Below the pieces are notes generated by a model. It ran no database searches, had not been told where the DNA came from, and saw only the letters and a program-made list of their open reading frames with translations. Below are positions 12,851 to 24,587 of a DNA stretch of 64,000 nt, piece by piece. A program made the translations under genes and the position numbers. How positions within the stretch are numbered: the stretch's first letter is position 1; each line of letters begins with the position of its first letter. The DNA comes from Moniliophthora roreri (taxonomy: Eukaryota > Basidiomycota > Agaricomycetes > Agaricales > Marasmiaceae). The stretch spans positions 1-64,000 of the forward strand of contig LATX02000002.1 in NCBI GenBank assembly GCA_001466705.2, in the 5' to 3' direction.

Positions 12851-13954
12851 CATGTTTCATCTGCTATTCCTTCCTATGTCCCATTCACTGTTCCTTCTCA
12901 TTCCAACACCCCTGATACATCAGGTTCATCAAATGTCAAGCCAAAAAAGAGCAAGCGGGGACTCAAGAAGTCCAAGGAGGCCACAGAACCTTCAGAATTC
13001 CAGTAGAAGAAGGACAAATGGGAACAAGTAGTTTTGCCAATGTTCCACCACTGTATTCTTTCATTCAAGTCTCCCATGTCATTCAAGAGAGATCAGCAGC
13101 TTGTTATCCTGGTACAGGAAGTTATGGATATGGTATATCCTGGGAATAATTACAAGGCCAAACTCCATGGTGATGCCACATTTGACACAGTTAGAATGCC
13201 TCTTTTTCACTGTCCTAATAGATGCTAATTGTTTATTGCCTGTTCTAGCTATATGATCATATGTGTGAAACTCAGAATCAGATTGGCAAGAAGGCTTTCA
13301 GTGTCATTGATGAATTCTTCAAGAACGATGACAAACTCTGTGATGATCTTGAGGAGAGGCTTGCCTATTGTAAGTGGGCACTGAAACCCCATGGACCTGT
13401 AATCTATTCAATGCCTACCCTGCCTAAATACACTGACCTGAAGGCTGCCAATTATCCTGTGAGTTATTCTGCCTTGTTTTATGCTACCAATCTTCTTAAT
13501 CTACATACAGTGGCCAAATGGAATATATGAATCACATTTCATTATTGATATGATGAAATGGATAAATTCATCAATGTTAACTGGTTCTAGAGGCAACTTC
13601 AGGAGACCTGTTGGTGCAATAGCCTTGAGTGCTACAGCAGTAAGTAATCAACATCTCTTATTGTTCACTACTGACTAGTATCTCTAGATCAAACAAGCCT
13701 TCAAGGTGTTTGCCAAGAATGGTGGTAAGAAGCCAACACAGGTGACCTCATTCAGTGAGGGAAGGTGGGGTGGTGACACGACAACATTCATCACCCTCAT
13801 CAATAAGTTGGCACCAGCACACTTGGACAAGATCATTGCCCTGTACAACATACCATTAGATGGCTCAAAGAAAGGTGGAGCTGTTGATCCTGCTCATGAG
13901 GACAAGTACTACATGCCACCCGAGAATATGCCTAAGAGTGGCACTGCATCCTAA
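12851..13954 (+). pseudogene. C-terminal part of an Agaricomycete hypothetical protein
   Basis: Three phase-compatible introns (13190-13248, 13459-13510, 13640-13687) join exons into one frame of about 240 codons ending at 13,954. It reads VILVQEVMDM, then DATFDT joined to LYDHMCETQNQIGKKAF, then YCKWALKPHGP, then GAIALSATAIKQAFKVF, then PKSGTAS. Helical segments with a WALK-like motif and an ALSATA helix recall the C-terminal domain of many Agaricomycete proteins of unknown function; no named family is assigned. Upstream, a TAG at about 13,003 interrupts the frame that carries the Lys-rich linker (12,930-13,000), so the gene looks broken. Confidence 0.55.
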
Positions 13955-14764
13955 TCTTCTTGATTCAGCCCTCTAATTTCTTGTTTTTCTTGTGTTGCTG
14001 CTACACTAGCCTGTTCTTGTACCAACTCATCATGCAATCTGCCCTATTGTCCTCATATCATGCTAGTTATCTGCCCCTGCCACTCATTTTTCATATCAAC
14101 ACTATGTAGAAGTGCTCAGGGGGGAGGCAGGCCATGGTTCTGGAACACCAGGACAGTTGGTTGGTTGCCCAATGGCTAGCTTAAAAAATTTTCTTGAGCC
14201 AATTTTTTTTCAAACTTTGAACACTTTCCCAGTAACCAAAGGTTCTTTTATGACCACCTTTGTAGCAGAAAGGCTCAAATTTGCTCTTATATGCCTTTTG
14301 GATGCTGGTCCAGATCAGTTTCCTGCCCACCCATGGTCCTTAGAGCTCACTCACAGGTATTTTAAGAGTTTGTGGTGGTTCGGCTGTATAGGACTAGGAG
14401 TTCTCCATAATAGGGTTACATTATACACCTTCTTGAACCAATTTACACTCTGGATACACATACTATCCTTATATCCTAGCAGATATCAATCTCTAGAGAT
14501 TTGCAGTTGCTTAGCTTCTGTATCTAGAATATAATGTAGATGAACCTTACAAACAGTTCGAAACATTCTACTGCAGACTTCGGTATATTGTGCTTGCACT
14601 TCGCTGAACCTAGCTAATGTGAAGGGAGAAGAGGACCAGCGCTAGTCAGGCGCTTGCTACTTCGTGCCTTCCAAAAAGGTGATGTCATGTGAACTACCTT
14701 CCATATATGGTAGTCAGTGGTTGGTTGGTCCACCGCGACGGTCCTTAAAAAAAAAAATTTGACC
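13132..14764. repeat. 1633-bp exact duplicate, copy 1
   Basis: From ggtatatcctgggaataatt to the gacc just before the N at 14,765. It matches 14,766-16,398 at a constant offset of 1634, including an 11-A run and all intron sequence. See the finding on assembly artefacts. Confidence 0.95.
13955..14764. other. 3' flank of the hypothetical gene
   Basis: Contains a 140-codon open frame (14,112-14,534) without recognisable motifs. It sits in CpG-poor sequence downstream of the gene end and is probably not a gene. Confidence 0.4.
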
Positions 14765-14765
14765 N

Positions 14766-15588
14766 GGTATATCCTGGGAATAATTACAAGGCCAAACTCC
14801 ATGGTGATGCCACATTTGACACAGTTAGAATGCCTCTTTTTCACTGTCCTAATAGATGCTAATTGTTTATTGCCTGTTCTAGCTATATGATCATATGTGT
14901 GAAACTCAGAATCAGATTGGCAAGAAGGCTTTCAGTGTCATTGATGAATTCTTCAAGAACGATGACAAACTCTGTGATGATCTTGAGGAGAGGCTTGCCT
15001 ATTGTAAGTGGGCACTGAAACCCCATGGACCTGTAATCTATTCAATGCCTACCCTGCCTAAATACACTGACCTGAAGGCTGCCAATTATCCTGTGAGTTA
15101 TTCTGCCTTGTTTTATGCTACCAATCTTCTTAATCTACATACAGTGGCCAAATGGAATATATGAATCACATTTCATTATTGATATGATGAAATGGATAAA
15201 TTCATCAATGTTAACTGGTTCTAGAGGCAACTTCAGGAGACCTGTTGGTGCAATAGCCTTGAGTGCTACAGCAGTAAGTAATCAACATCTCTTATTGTTC
15301 ACTACTGACTAGTATCTCTAGATCAAACAAGCCTTCAAGGTGTTTGCCAAGAATGGTGGTAAGAAGCCAACACAGGTGACCTCATTCAGTGAGGGAAGGT
15401 GGGGTGGTGACACGACAACATTCATCACCCTCATCAATAAGTTGGCACCAGCACACTTGGACAAGATCATTGCCCTGTACAACATACCATTAGATGGCTC
15501 AAAGAAAGGTGGAGCTGTTGATCCTGCTCATGAGGACAAGTACTACATGCCACCCGAGAATATGCCTAAGAGTGGCACTGCATCCTAA
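14766..15588 (+). pseudogene. Partial second copy of the hypothetical gene (probable assembly duplicate)
   Basis: Same exons and introns as 13,132-13,954, shifted by 1634 bp, without the upstream exons. It should not be counted as a second gene until the junction is confirmed. Confidence 0.8.
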
Positions 15589-16398
15589 TCTTCTTGATTC
15601 AGCCCTCTAATTTCTTGTTTTTCTTGTGTTGCTGCTACACTAGCCTGTTCTTGTACCAACTCATCATGCAATCTGCCCTATTGTCCTCATATCATGCTAG
15701 TTATCTGCCCCTGCCACTCATTTTTCATATCAACACTATGTAGAAGTGCTCAGGGGGGAGGCAGGCCATGGTTCTGGAACACCAGGACAGTTGGTTGGTT
15801 GCCCAATGGCTAGCTTAAAAAATTTTCTTGAGCCAATTTTTTTTCAAACTTTGAACACTTTCCCAGTAACCAAAGGTTCTTTTATGACCACCTTTGTAGC
15901 AGAAAGGCTCAAATTTGCTCTTATATGCCTTTTGGATGCTGGTCCAGATCAGTTTCCTGCCCACCCATGGTCCTTAGAGCTCACTCACAGGTATTTTAAG
16001 AGTTTGTGGTGGTTCGGCTGTATAGGACTAGGAGTTCTCCATAATAGGGTTACATTATACACCTTCTTGAACCAATTTACACTCTGGATACACATACTAT
16101 CCTTATATCCTAGCAGATATCAATCTCTAGAGATTTGCAGTTGCTTAGCTTCTGTATCTAGAATATAATGTAGATGAACCTTACAAACAGTTCGAAACAT
16201 TCTACTGCAGACTTCGGTATATTGTGCTTGCACTTCGCTGAACCTAGCTAATGTGAAGGGAGAAGAGGACCAGCGCTAGTCAGGCGCTTGCTACTTCGTG
16301 CCTTCCAAAAAGGTGATGTCATGTGAACTACCTTCCATATATGGTAGTCAGTGGTTGGTTGGTCCACCGCGACGGTCCTTAAAAAAAAAAATTTGACC
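14766..16398. repeat. 1633-bp exact duplicate, copy 2
   Basis: Identical to 13,132-14,764. It starts inside the hypothetical gene, so it carries only the last four exons (to 15,588) and the 3' flank. It continues into unique sequence after 16,398. Confidence 0.95.
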
Positions 16399-17910
16399 CC
16401 ATGTACAAAAAAAAAATTTCCCTCCCCCCTGGAAGTGCTTCAACAGCATTCAATACACATGTATGTTACTATGAATGTCAACCTGTATTGCCGATGCTCT
16501 GACACTCGCTCACTTTTCTCACTTTCCGCACTTGCCGTCCCTTGCCGTGGTGGCGGCCATGGCAGACCGGCAAGTCAGATTTATGGCGAAAAAACCCTCC
16601 TCGCCACTTTCCAATTTAGTCCACTTTGGGCCCCAAAAACAGGGTAAAAGCGTGGAAAGTGCACCAAAAAAGTGCCGCGCTCAAATCCTGATGACTCGCT
16701 GCTGAGAAAATTGAAGGTTAACGGGACGAACCGAAACTGAGGTTCTCTTTAACTCACTGCTGCTCGTCAGCATGCTGACACCGAAGGCGATCTAAAGCTG
16801 GCTAAACTGCCGAATAACGCGTCACCGTCCCTTTGTGCACCTGTGCATGGTGCCAGTGAGGGGATTGTGAGTCAGAGAAGCCTTCCAAAGATCCGAGTCA
16901 AGTCCGAGTTCAAGAAGCACATAGGTCCTACTCAACAGTGTAATCTCAGAGTTCACGGTCATTTCGGTGTCAAGCAAGCATAGAGATGGAAAGATATGAC
17001 GAGCTCGAGGGTATGTAAGCTGGCAGAGATGGTCGCAATTTCGAGATCGCAGGTGGTTCCAGGTCATTGGCAAAACATTCTACATCGCAACAATTCATGA
17101 ATCCTTCCTCGAAATGGAGTTCAGCGGCGCACCTTTGAGTTTTTACCTTCTTTTTTTCCTTGTTCATAATGGTAAGAAGTCCATTAGTCTGAACCCTGTC
17201 CGAATATGTTATCCATAACCTCGCAGTCTATGAGTTCTTTCAATTACACTGTAATGGCAGTCATTAGTCTGATGGTGCACCTCCAATAGCATTCTTCGTG
17301 ATGGTAGGAAGCAAGTATATCATATTGTCACAGGGTTGAAGTTGAACGTCGACCATACTAGTGTTTGCATCACTGAAGTCCTGCACAAAAACCTCAACAC
17401 ACAGCGGATGTGCTCAAATTATCGCTGGCATTCAGGAATCGACTTCGTCGCGAGAACTACGGCGAATACAGGGGGATACGAGGATTTTCGGGACGATATG
17501 CTGCATAGCTCGGGGTGGACCGTTTACGCTGTTTGCAAATCGAAAACGAGGCCACTTTTCGGTGAGAAGTGACCCTCCAAGTGCTTATCAGCGTTCTTAT
17601 CGCAGCCCCAGGGTACTACACACTGCAGATTATTGCGCTCCCGGTCCTCCAGACTCCAGAGTCCTCAGCAGCACGCTCTCGCAGCAAGACTCGTGACATG
17701 CTATTGCACGGACCGTCACCGCGGGTACCTGTTGTGTACACAGGGTTAGATGCCGAGGAAGGCGCCCCTAACCATCGAAAGATCCGTTCCATGACCACCT
17801 CCAACGTTCTAGGGACTCCGTGTTTCCTAGTTTTATCATCTCCATATTGCTTATCATCCGGATTGCATTAATACTCGCTTTCCGGCTGCCTTCCTTCATT
17901 CCTTCCCCCC
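16399..17910. other. Transition from CpG-poor repeats to ordinary sequence
   Basis: CpG becomes normal after about 16,480. Several overlapping short open frames (16,351-16,705; 17,336-17,871) show no motif or splice continuity. The last few hundred bases presumably include the promoter of the proline dehydrogenase gene. Confidence 0.45.
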
Positions 17911-19910
17911 ATGCTTCGACTTGGAAGACACATACCACGTTCGGTTCACTTTCGGATCTATCCCGGTCGTAGTGCTCAGCGTTGGATAAGCACCTCTGCG
18001 GTATCCTCGACCTCTCGACTGCGCTGGCGAACACCAGCCCTAGCCCTCCTCGGCATCGGCGGTGTGGCCGCATATTCCATATCTAAACCCATACGCGCAG
18101 ACGACGACCGCGATGACCAGACGTATCAACCTACAACGTCCTCTGCCTCCTTCGGAAGTCTCATCAGATCATATGTCGTCTACTCGATGTGCTCAGTCCC
18201 GGCATTAGTAGACATGGCACCTTCACTCCTCCAGTTCTTCACCAGTATACCCGTTATCAAGGACGTCACTGAAGCTATTGTTCGAATTACGTTTTTCGAT
18301 CAGGTATGTTAATCCAACTTGAACCTATGTATGTCATTCCGTTCACATCTCTGACGTATATCTAGTTCGTAGGTGGCGACACAGCGCTCGAAACTGTTCC
18401 CCTTCTTCACAATCTCCGACTTACCAACAAAGGCGCGCTTTTTGCGTATTCCATCGAAGTTGACGAAAATGAAGCCACGGCTCATTCCGCTAAGAAAGTT
18501 CAGAAGGAACCGGCGTACAAACGGATAGTCAACGAAATGGTACGGTGTATAGATGTTGCAGCTGATTTCGAGGATGAGGTTTTGCGTGGTGCGCAGACGG
18601 GTAGGAGGACTTGGGTTGCTGTCAAGATGGTGAGTGTCCTGTTCATTCTCAGGTGCATATCAACTGATAAAGTATTCCTTTAGACTGCTCTTTTACCTGA
18701 CGCGCAATCCCTTATCAATCTCTCGAAATATCTCATTGATACACGCTCCCCGCTACCCGTTCCGTTCCCTGGCTGTCCTCGTGCTTCCGATCTGGACGTT
18801 TTATATGATAAGAAGCGCACGAACACGGGTCCTCTGACAGACGAAGATATAAAATCTCTTCGTGAATTGCGCTCGGATCTGAGGCGGATATGCACGCGAG
18901 CCTCAGAGCGAGGTGTTAAGATAATATTGGACGCGGAATACAGGTGAGTAATCAGATAGCTATCGGCTCATCCAATTGTTAACCATGACTCTAAAGCTGG
19001 TACCAACCCGCAATCGATGCCCTTCAGCTGTCGCTTATGCGCGAATTCAACGTGAACAAATCCAAGACTTCATCCGGCCTCAACATTCAACCACTTATAT
19101 ATGGTACCTTCCAGGCATATCTTCGCAGGTATCGTATTCTCTACCTTCATACATCATCGCTTTACTGATATCCGTGTTGTAGAACTCCTTCACACCTCCA
19201 ACTCGCCATGAAAGATGCCCAGGAGAACAACTACACGCTCGGTGTGAAACTCGTCCGTGGTGCCTATCATCCTCACGAAGTCGCCGCAACCAGGGACCGT
19301 ACACTCGGTAAACCTTCATTATCTATCTCTCCAGAGGAACATCCGCCGGTATGGTCTGTCAAGGAGGAGACCGATAAATGTTACGACGAATGTACCAAGA
19401 CGTTGATTGGCTGGATAAATGACGATATCCAACAATCCAAACAGAAAGGACGGGGACAGCGAATCGGCGTCTTATTCGGAACACACAACTGGACGAGCAG
19501 TCGGTTGATTTTGAGTGAACTTGTGAGGGAGGGCATTGCCAAGGAAGAGAGAGGGAGCGAGAACGGGGAGAGTGTGGTCGTGCTCGGAGATGAAGTTACG
19601 GAAAGACTCACTATGGGTCAATTGTACGGTATGAATGATGCTCTTTCGGATTATTTGGTGCAGAGGACGAGATCCAGCGCGCCTATGGTGATCAAGTGAG
19701 TCCCCTGACCTGTCTTCGTGTCTGCTTCACGCTCCGTGATGCTGACGTCCTCACGTCTAAACCAGGTACGTTCCTTATGGCGCCCTATCAGAAGTCATGC
19801 CTTACCTCAGTAGGAGGGCCATAGAAAACAAGTCTGTATTGGGTAATGGGTCGGCGAAAGAAGAAAGGATAAGAGCAGGACGTGCGATATGGGGCAAGTT
19901 GTTTGGTTAA
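17911..19910 (+). CDS. PUT1: Proline dehydrogenase, mitochondrial
   Basis: Oxidises L-proline to delta-1-pyrroline-5-carboxylate with FAD in mitochondria, the first step of proline catabolism. Six exons join in frame: 17911-18303, 18366-18629, 18684-18943, 18997-19128, 19183-19695 and 19766-19910, giving 568 residues. The N-terminus is Arg/Ser-rich without acidic residues (MLRLGRHIPRSVHF), fitting a mitochondrial presequence, and is followed by a hydrophobic stretch. Family motifs appear in order: ILDAEYSWYQPAID (about residue 300), GVKLVRGAYH (about 365) and, near the C-terminus, YLSRRAIEN, the Arg-Arg motif that binds the substrate carboxylate. All introns have GT-AG ends. Assignment is firm; the yeast symbol is by orthology. 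Confidence 0.95.
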
Positions 19911-20414
19911 CTTCATGTGAAAGTATCACTCGCTTGCTTGCTTGGGTAATAATCATCTATAGCTGGACGATTTTGGAAAAGTTCATTCCCTGTGTAAGAT
20001 ACCATGGTGACGTTCAGTTCTGCCGTTGAATTAAGTAGAAAAGAATGGCAACCGTCCACGTCCCTAGTTTAATATGGGCGCCCGACCTCGCCGCAAATTG
20101 TGTTATTTATTTTCAGTTACGAGTTCCTGGTTAGTTCCGTCTCGGACCCCTTGGCCAAGCAGTAGGTCTGTAGATGAGTACCCCGAGCCTGTCCAAGTTC
20201 TCGAACTGTTTTTGAACATCTGACGACGAAACTGACAACCGGGAGAATATGAAGCTGGGCATGGACAGGTCGAATGAAGCCTGACATATCATACAGTCTT
20301 CAGTTATGGGTATTGAGTACATCCCATAGAATACACGAAGTATGATGTTGATACCAGTGGATGTGATAGAAATACACAATGTAGCACGACAAAATATGGA
20401 AGGAACGTCCGGCT
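19911..20414. other. Intergenic, convergent 3' ends
   Basis: Lies between the stops of proline dehydrogenase (plus) and the first seven-helix gene (minus). A minus open frame at 20,131-20,379 shows no motif. No gene supported. Confidence 0.5.
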
Positions 20415-21730
20415 TTAAGGCCTGGGATCACTGTCAGGATTACAGGACAGTCCAGTAAAGCTCGAGTCGTCAATTTTGATACGTTCCGCAACATTTGAAG
20501 AGTTAATGTCGGAGCTGAGTGTGTACATGTTCGTCGCAGAGAGTCTAGTCGTGAAGGGAGCCGGCGCAGACCTGGTATCCCGTGCGGACACGGACTGTGG
20601 GTCTAATGAGGGATAGGGATATGCAGCCTCAGAAGAGGTGTCAGGTCCAGCATCTTCGTCGTGATGTTTTCGACGATAGATGATTCGATAGATACTTGTA
20701 CCAACTACCAGAAGGTTGCAGACCAACAGGGGGATGGCGCTCTTCATGGATTAAAAGTGAGGATTTGCATATTAAAGGTGTTAATAGCACACACACCTCG
20801 AGCTGCGCAGAATACGCCTGCTTGAAATTATCATTCTGTAGGTTGTGAACCACATGAACCAAGCACACAACCAGTGTCAACAGACTCGCCGTAAACAGCA
20901 GCATGACAAGTCTACGTTCTCGTCTAGGTCGGTCCGTTTTCGACTTCCAGTTCCAAAGCACGTACAACGGCAAGACGACGAGAATGAAAGTGGAAATAAC
21001 GTCCACTAAATGTACTGTCAATTCCAGAACCGCAATAATGCAATATATGCACCTACTAAATACCTGGATGATCCCAACCGATTTTCCAGACGTGCATTTG
21101 ACAGCAGGAACTCTTCCAAAATCAATAGTGCAGGTGATTGACTTAATGATTATGAGTAACGCTCCCTGAAGAAAGCATGACGCCGAAAAGATAACGGTGA
21201 ACGTTCGTATATGACCGGGCGGTAAAATCCGTGCTATGGAAAGCGCTAGGCTAATCCGACACGTCCTGTTTCAAAGTTTTAGTCAAGTAATCGAGCGGAT
21301 ACCGGCACCCCACGCTACCAAACAATCATTGTGAATAGAGAGGTGAGCATCCACATTATTATTTTTTGATAGTAGCGAATCTGCTCTACAGGAACCGAGT
21401 TTTTGTTTGCAGCTGGAACGAGTGTAATCAGAACACGTGTATGTGAGACGAACGTACTGCATACCAACTAACACATTCAACCAGTCAGCGGTCAAATATA
21501 TCGATTCAAACACTAATGCAACAGTCGCCCAACCGTCATCCCACGAAAATCGACGTATTCGAACACGATGTATGATTCGGTAAACTGTGAATGCGATCGC
21601 AATGGAGTGTACAGTCGTGATGACGGCTATGAACAAGCTGTGACTTCAGAAACGGCACCAGAATATTGGACGGTACCGGCTTACCTTGGCCAGTTTTGGT
21701 GTTGAAAGGATGCGATGGTTTTGCGCTCAT
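20415..21730 (-). CDS. Seven-helix integral membrane protein, paralogue A
   Basis: Predicted plasma-membrane or endomembrane protein of about 350 residues in six exons. The start at 21,730 gives MSAKPSHPFNTKTGQ before a first intron ending about 21,627. Helices follow in order: VITTVHSIAIAFTVYRII; SWDDGWATVALVFESIYL; MWMLTSLFTMIVW joined to CRISLALSIARIL; a fourth after RTFTV; DVISTFILVVLPLYVLW; LVMLLFTASLLTLVVCLV; and SAIPLLVCNLLVVGTSIY. A Ser-rich cytoplasmic tail ends at 20,415. The WDD motif before helix 2 recalls fungal rhodopsin-domain (SAT4/PTH11-like) proteins, but no ligand or lysine-linked chromophore can be argued. Head-to-tail duplicate of 22,276-23,602. Confidence 0.8.
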
Positions 21731-22275
21731 TACGTTTAATGTTCATTAAAGAGCCAGCAGTCTGCCCCCAGTTATATAGTGTTCAACTCGTGGCGCGGGA
21801 AAGGTTTTAACGAGAGTCCATGCCGTTACTTGTTGATGGCAGCAGGCCTAAGGGCTCCTGGTGGGAATTGCAGATCATCCGGCGAATAGACGCTAACCTG
21901 GCGCTTACGATCAGGCACTCGCACTCACGTCCCCACTGAACCATAATGCTCGTCGTCCGACGGAAATTGCGGATTGTCGAGGAGTCGAGGACGCCATCCG
22001 CAATTCGAAGGGTCTATCTGTCGGATGAACGGATGCAATCCGATTCGCCAGGAGCCCTAGGCATTGACAGCCCCGAGGCAAGTCCTCAAGCAACCCTGCA
22101 TCGCCCAAGTCTTCAGATTAGATCGGGCAAATCCGTTGTTGCAATTGTGGATTACTGTTATCAGTTACATTCGTAGAATAAACGAAAGACACGAGACATA
22201 CCAGTGGATGGAAGGATGGAATAAAAATACACTATGTAACATAACAACAATAAGGAAACAGCTAGTTGTGAGTCT
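21731..22275. other. Spacer between tandem membrane-protein genes
   Basis: No supported gene. Presumably contains the promoter of paralogue A and the 3' end of paralogue B. Overlapping short frames at 21,911-22,279 have no motif. Confidence 0.5.
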
Positions 22276-23602
22276 CTAAGGCCCTGGGCCAGTTTTATGA
22301 CTACAAGACGGCACAGTAAAGCTCGAATCGTCTACTTTAACACGCTCCGACGCATTTGAAGAGTTAATACCGGAGCCGAGAGTATACATGTCCGTCGCGG
22401 AGAACCTAGTGGCGAAGGGAGCTGCAAGCTTTGTATCCTGTGCGGACACGGACACGGACACAGATTGTGGGTCTGAGGAGGGATAGGTAGATGTATCCTC
22501 AGGAGAAGTGTCGGGTCCCGTATCTTCCTCATGGTATTTTCGGCGATAAATGATTCGATAGACACTTATAACAACTACCAGGAGGTTACAGACTAAAAGG
22601 GAGATGGCGCTCTGCGCGGATTGCGAGTGAGAATTTGACGATTAAAGGGGCTGATGAGACACAGACCTCGAATTGTGCAGAGTATCCCTGCCTAAAATTC
22701 AAAGGATTACTTTGCAGGTTGTGAATTTCATGAACTAGGCACACAACCAGCGTCAGCAGGCTCGACATGAATAACAGCATGATGAGCCTGCGTTCTCGTC
22801 TAGGACGGTCCGTCCTCGACTTCCAGTCCCAAAGAACGTACAATGGCAGGATGACGAGAAGAGCGGTGGAGACGACGTCCACTGGGTTCATTATCAGTAT
22901 AAACATCGTAGCTACCGCAGTAGATATACTCACTAAGTACTTGAACGATACCAACAACTCCGCTGGGGTTGCATTTGATAATGGGATTCCGTCCAAAGTC
23001 AACGTTGCATATGCTTGACTTTACGATTATGAGCACCGCTCCTTGGAGGAAGCATGACCCCGAGAAGAGAACGGTGAGCGTCCGTACGCGACCAGGCGGT
23101 AAAATTCGTGCTATTGAGAGCGCCAGGCTGATTCGACACGTCCTATCTCTAGGTTTCAGTCGTGTAGCCGAGCAAATGTTGTTTGACCACATTACCAGAC
23201 AATGACCGTGAATAGCGAGGTGATCATCCACATTAGTATTTCCGAATGGTAACGATATTGCTGTATAGGAACTGAATTTTTCGTCGAGACTGAAACGAGT
23301 GTAATCAGGACGTGTGCGTGTGACGAGCATACAGGTTACATACCAACCAGCACTCTCAGCCAATTGGCGGTCAAGTAAATCGATTCAAAGACCAGTGCAA
23401 TGGCTGCCCAACCATCATCCCAAGCGAATCGACTCATTCGAAAACGATGTATGAGTCTGTAAACGGTGAATACGATCGCGACAGAGTGAAGAGCGGTGCA
23501 AACAACTACAGACTGGCTTCAGAAGTGCTCATAATGAACACCGTAAGGCTGCTTACCTTGGCCTGTTTTAGTATCATAAGGAAGTATTGGTTTTCCGCTC
23601 AT
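22276..23602 (-). CDS. Seven-helix integral membrane protein, paralogue B
   Basis: Six exons (23557-23602, 23344-23505, 23196-23289, 22934-23142, 22667-22881 and 22276-22611) join in frame to 353 residues; all introns have GT-AG ends. It starts MSGKPILPYDTKTGQ and shows seven hydrophobic helices, including HSVAIVFTVYRLIH, the WDDGWAAIALVFESIYL segment, VVSTALLVILPLYVLW and ISLLVCNLLVVVISVY. The tail is Ser/Thr-rich and acidic, with a short Ser-Val repeat. Intron positions match paralogue A exactly, so the pair arose by tandem duplication. Likely a receptor-like or rhodopsin-domain membrane protein; function unknown. Confidence 0.82.
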
Positions 23603-24587
23603 CGCATCGATTTTAGGAGGAAAGGTTGGTCGTCATGCACAAAGGAGCCAGGAGACAGTCTTGAGTTATATAAGTAAGGAGTACAATTCACTAGTCATGG
23701 CGCGGGAAAACCGGTGGAAGCCCGAATATTTTGGCATCTTGCCGTCGTAGTCGACGACAACGACCAAATACATCGGTCCGTCCCTGACCAATACCTAAAA
23801 GGTGTCCATGTCAGCCATGTCACAACACAAGGAAGCTGGGTAAAAGGTATTCAATTGAGCGAATAACGGTCTAGTGCCGGCCTGACCTTGGCATTAGGAT
23901 CGAATGGAGTATGCAACAGTTTCCGGTGGCGTTCGTTTCAAGGATTTGCTGGCTTTGGATTGCAGAATTCTAACCGTTAGAATGAAAAAGGAGACACCGA
24001 TGGAGGAGTGCTGATGGTCCCGGGTGAGACGGTAAAAACTGATGCCACTACCAAAAATGGGAATCCTCCTCGGTAAGTATGGCAAGCACCTGTTTTTCTT
24101 ACGTGGAGACTCCAGGTGAGAAGGCACCAGGCCCGAATTTGAAGTCGACAAAGTGTCCATAGGAGAAGGGACAGTCGTGCCTCTTGGGGTCGCTGGCGCG
24201 CTTCGGGCCAACATCTGCCCTTCGTGGTAGTGAAATGGCCGTCGCCGTAGAGTTTGCCGAGGAAACGGTTCAACATTCCCCTTGTCAAACCTCAAGCCTG
24301 CGGACATCGGACTATCGGGCTCCGATACTTACATTATAGTACATATGAGTGAATCGAGCAGGTACATTCTAACCGGTACCGCCCAGTATCGAGGTGTCAT
24401 ACCGGCTCAGGCGCTGAAAGATCCATTATAGACGACTAGAGCTCTTGAATTGGGTATGTGCTGTACATGTACGTGATATTAGTATCCTTGAAGCAAAAGC
24501 TCTAATCTGAATAGATAGCAGCTAATGTCTAAAGGTGATAGTAGTTCGTCATAATGGCGTAAAAACAGTCCGAAGTACACCCGGAGA
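23603..24587. other. Intergenic region with one uncertain open frame
   Basis: Includes the upstream region of paralogue B and the frame described separately at 23,894-24,307. Nothing else recognised. Confidence 0.4.
23894..24307 (-). CDS. Uncertain hypothetical open frame, 137 residues
   Basis: Uninterrupted minus-strand frame starting MSAGLRFDKGNVEPFPRQ. Its middle is Pro/Ser-rich and the C-terminus basic. No domain, signal peptide or membrane helix is convincing. A second frame overlaps most of it. It could be chance. Confidence 0.25.
   Translation of the reverse strand: MSAGLRFDKGNVEPFPRQTLRRRPFHYHEGQMLARSAPATPRGTTVPSPMDTLSTSNSGLVPSHLESPRKKNRCLPYLPRRIPIFGSGISFYRLTRDHQHSSIGVSFFILTVRILQSKASKSLKRTPPETVAYSIRS

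Noticed and set aside
8860..12880. About 20-bp similarity at the two ends of the interrupting DNA as a target-site duplication
   Set aside because: Too long and too diverged for a target duplication; a Ser/Ala repeat within the protein explains it as well.
14112..14534. 140-codon open frame (also at 15,746-16,168)
   Set aside because: No motif, lies in the 3' flank of a gene in CpG-poor sequence; its second copy is only part of the exact duplication.
17336..17871. Gene upstream of proline dehydrogenase
   Set aside because: Three overlapping short frames, none with motifs or splice continuity.
20131..20494. Extra minus-strand gene after paralogue A
   Set aside because: Overlaps the 3' end of the seven-helix gene in another frame and has no motif.
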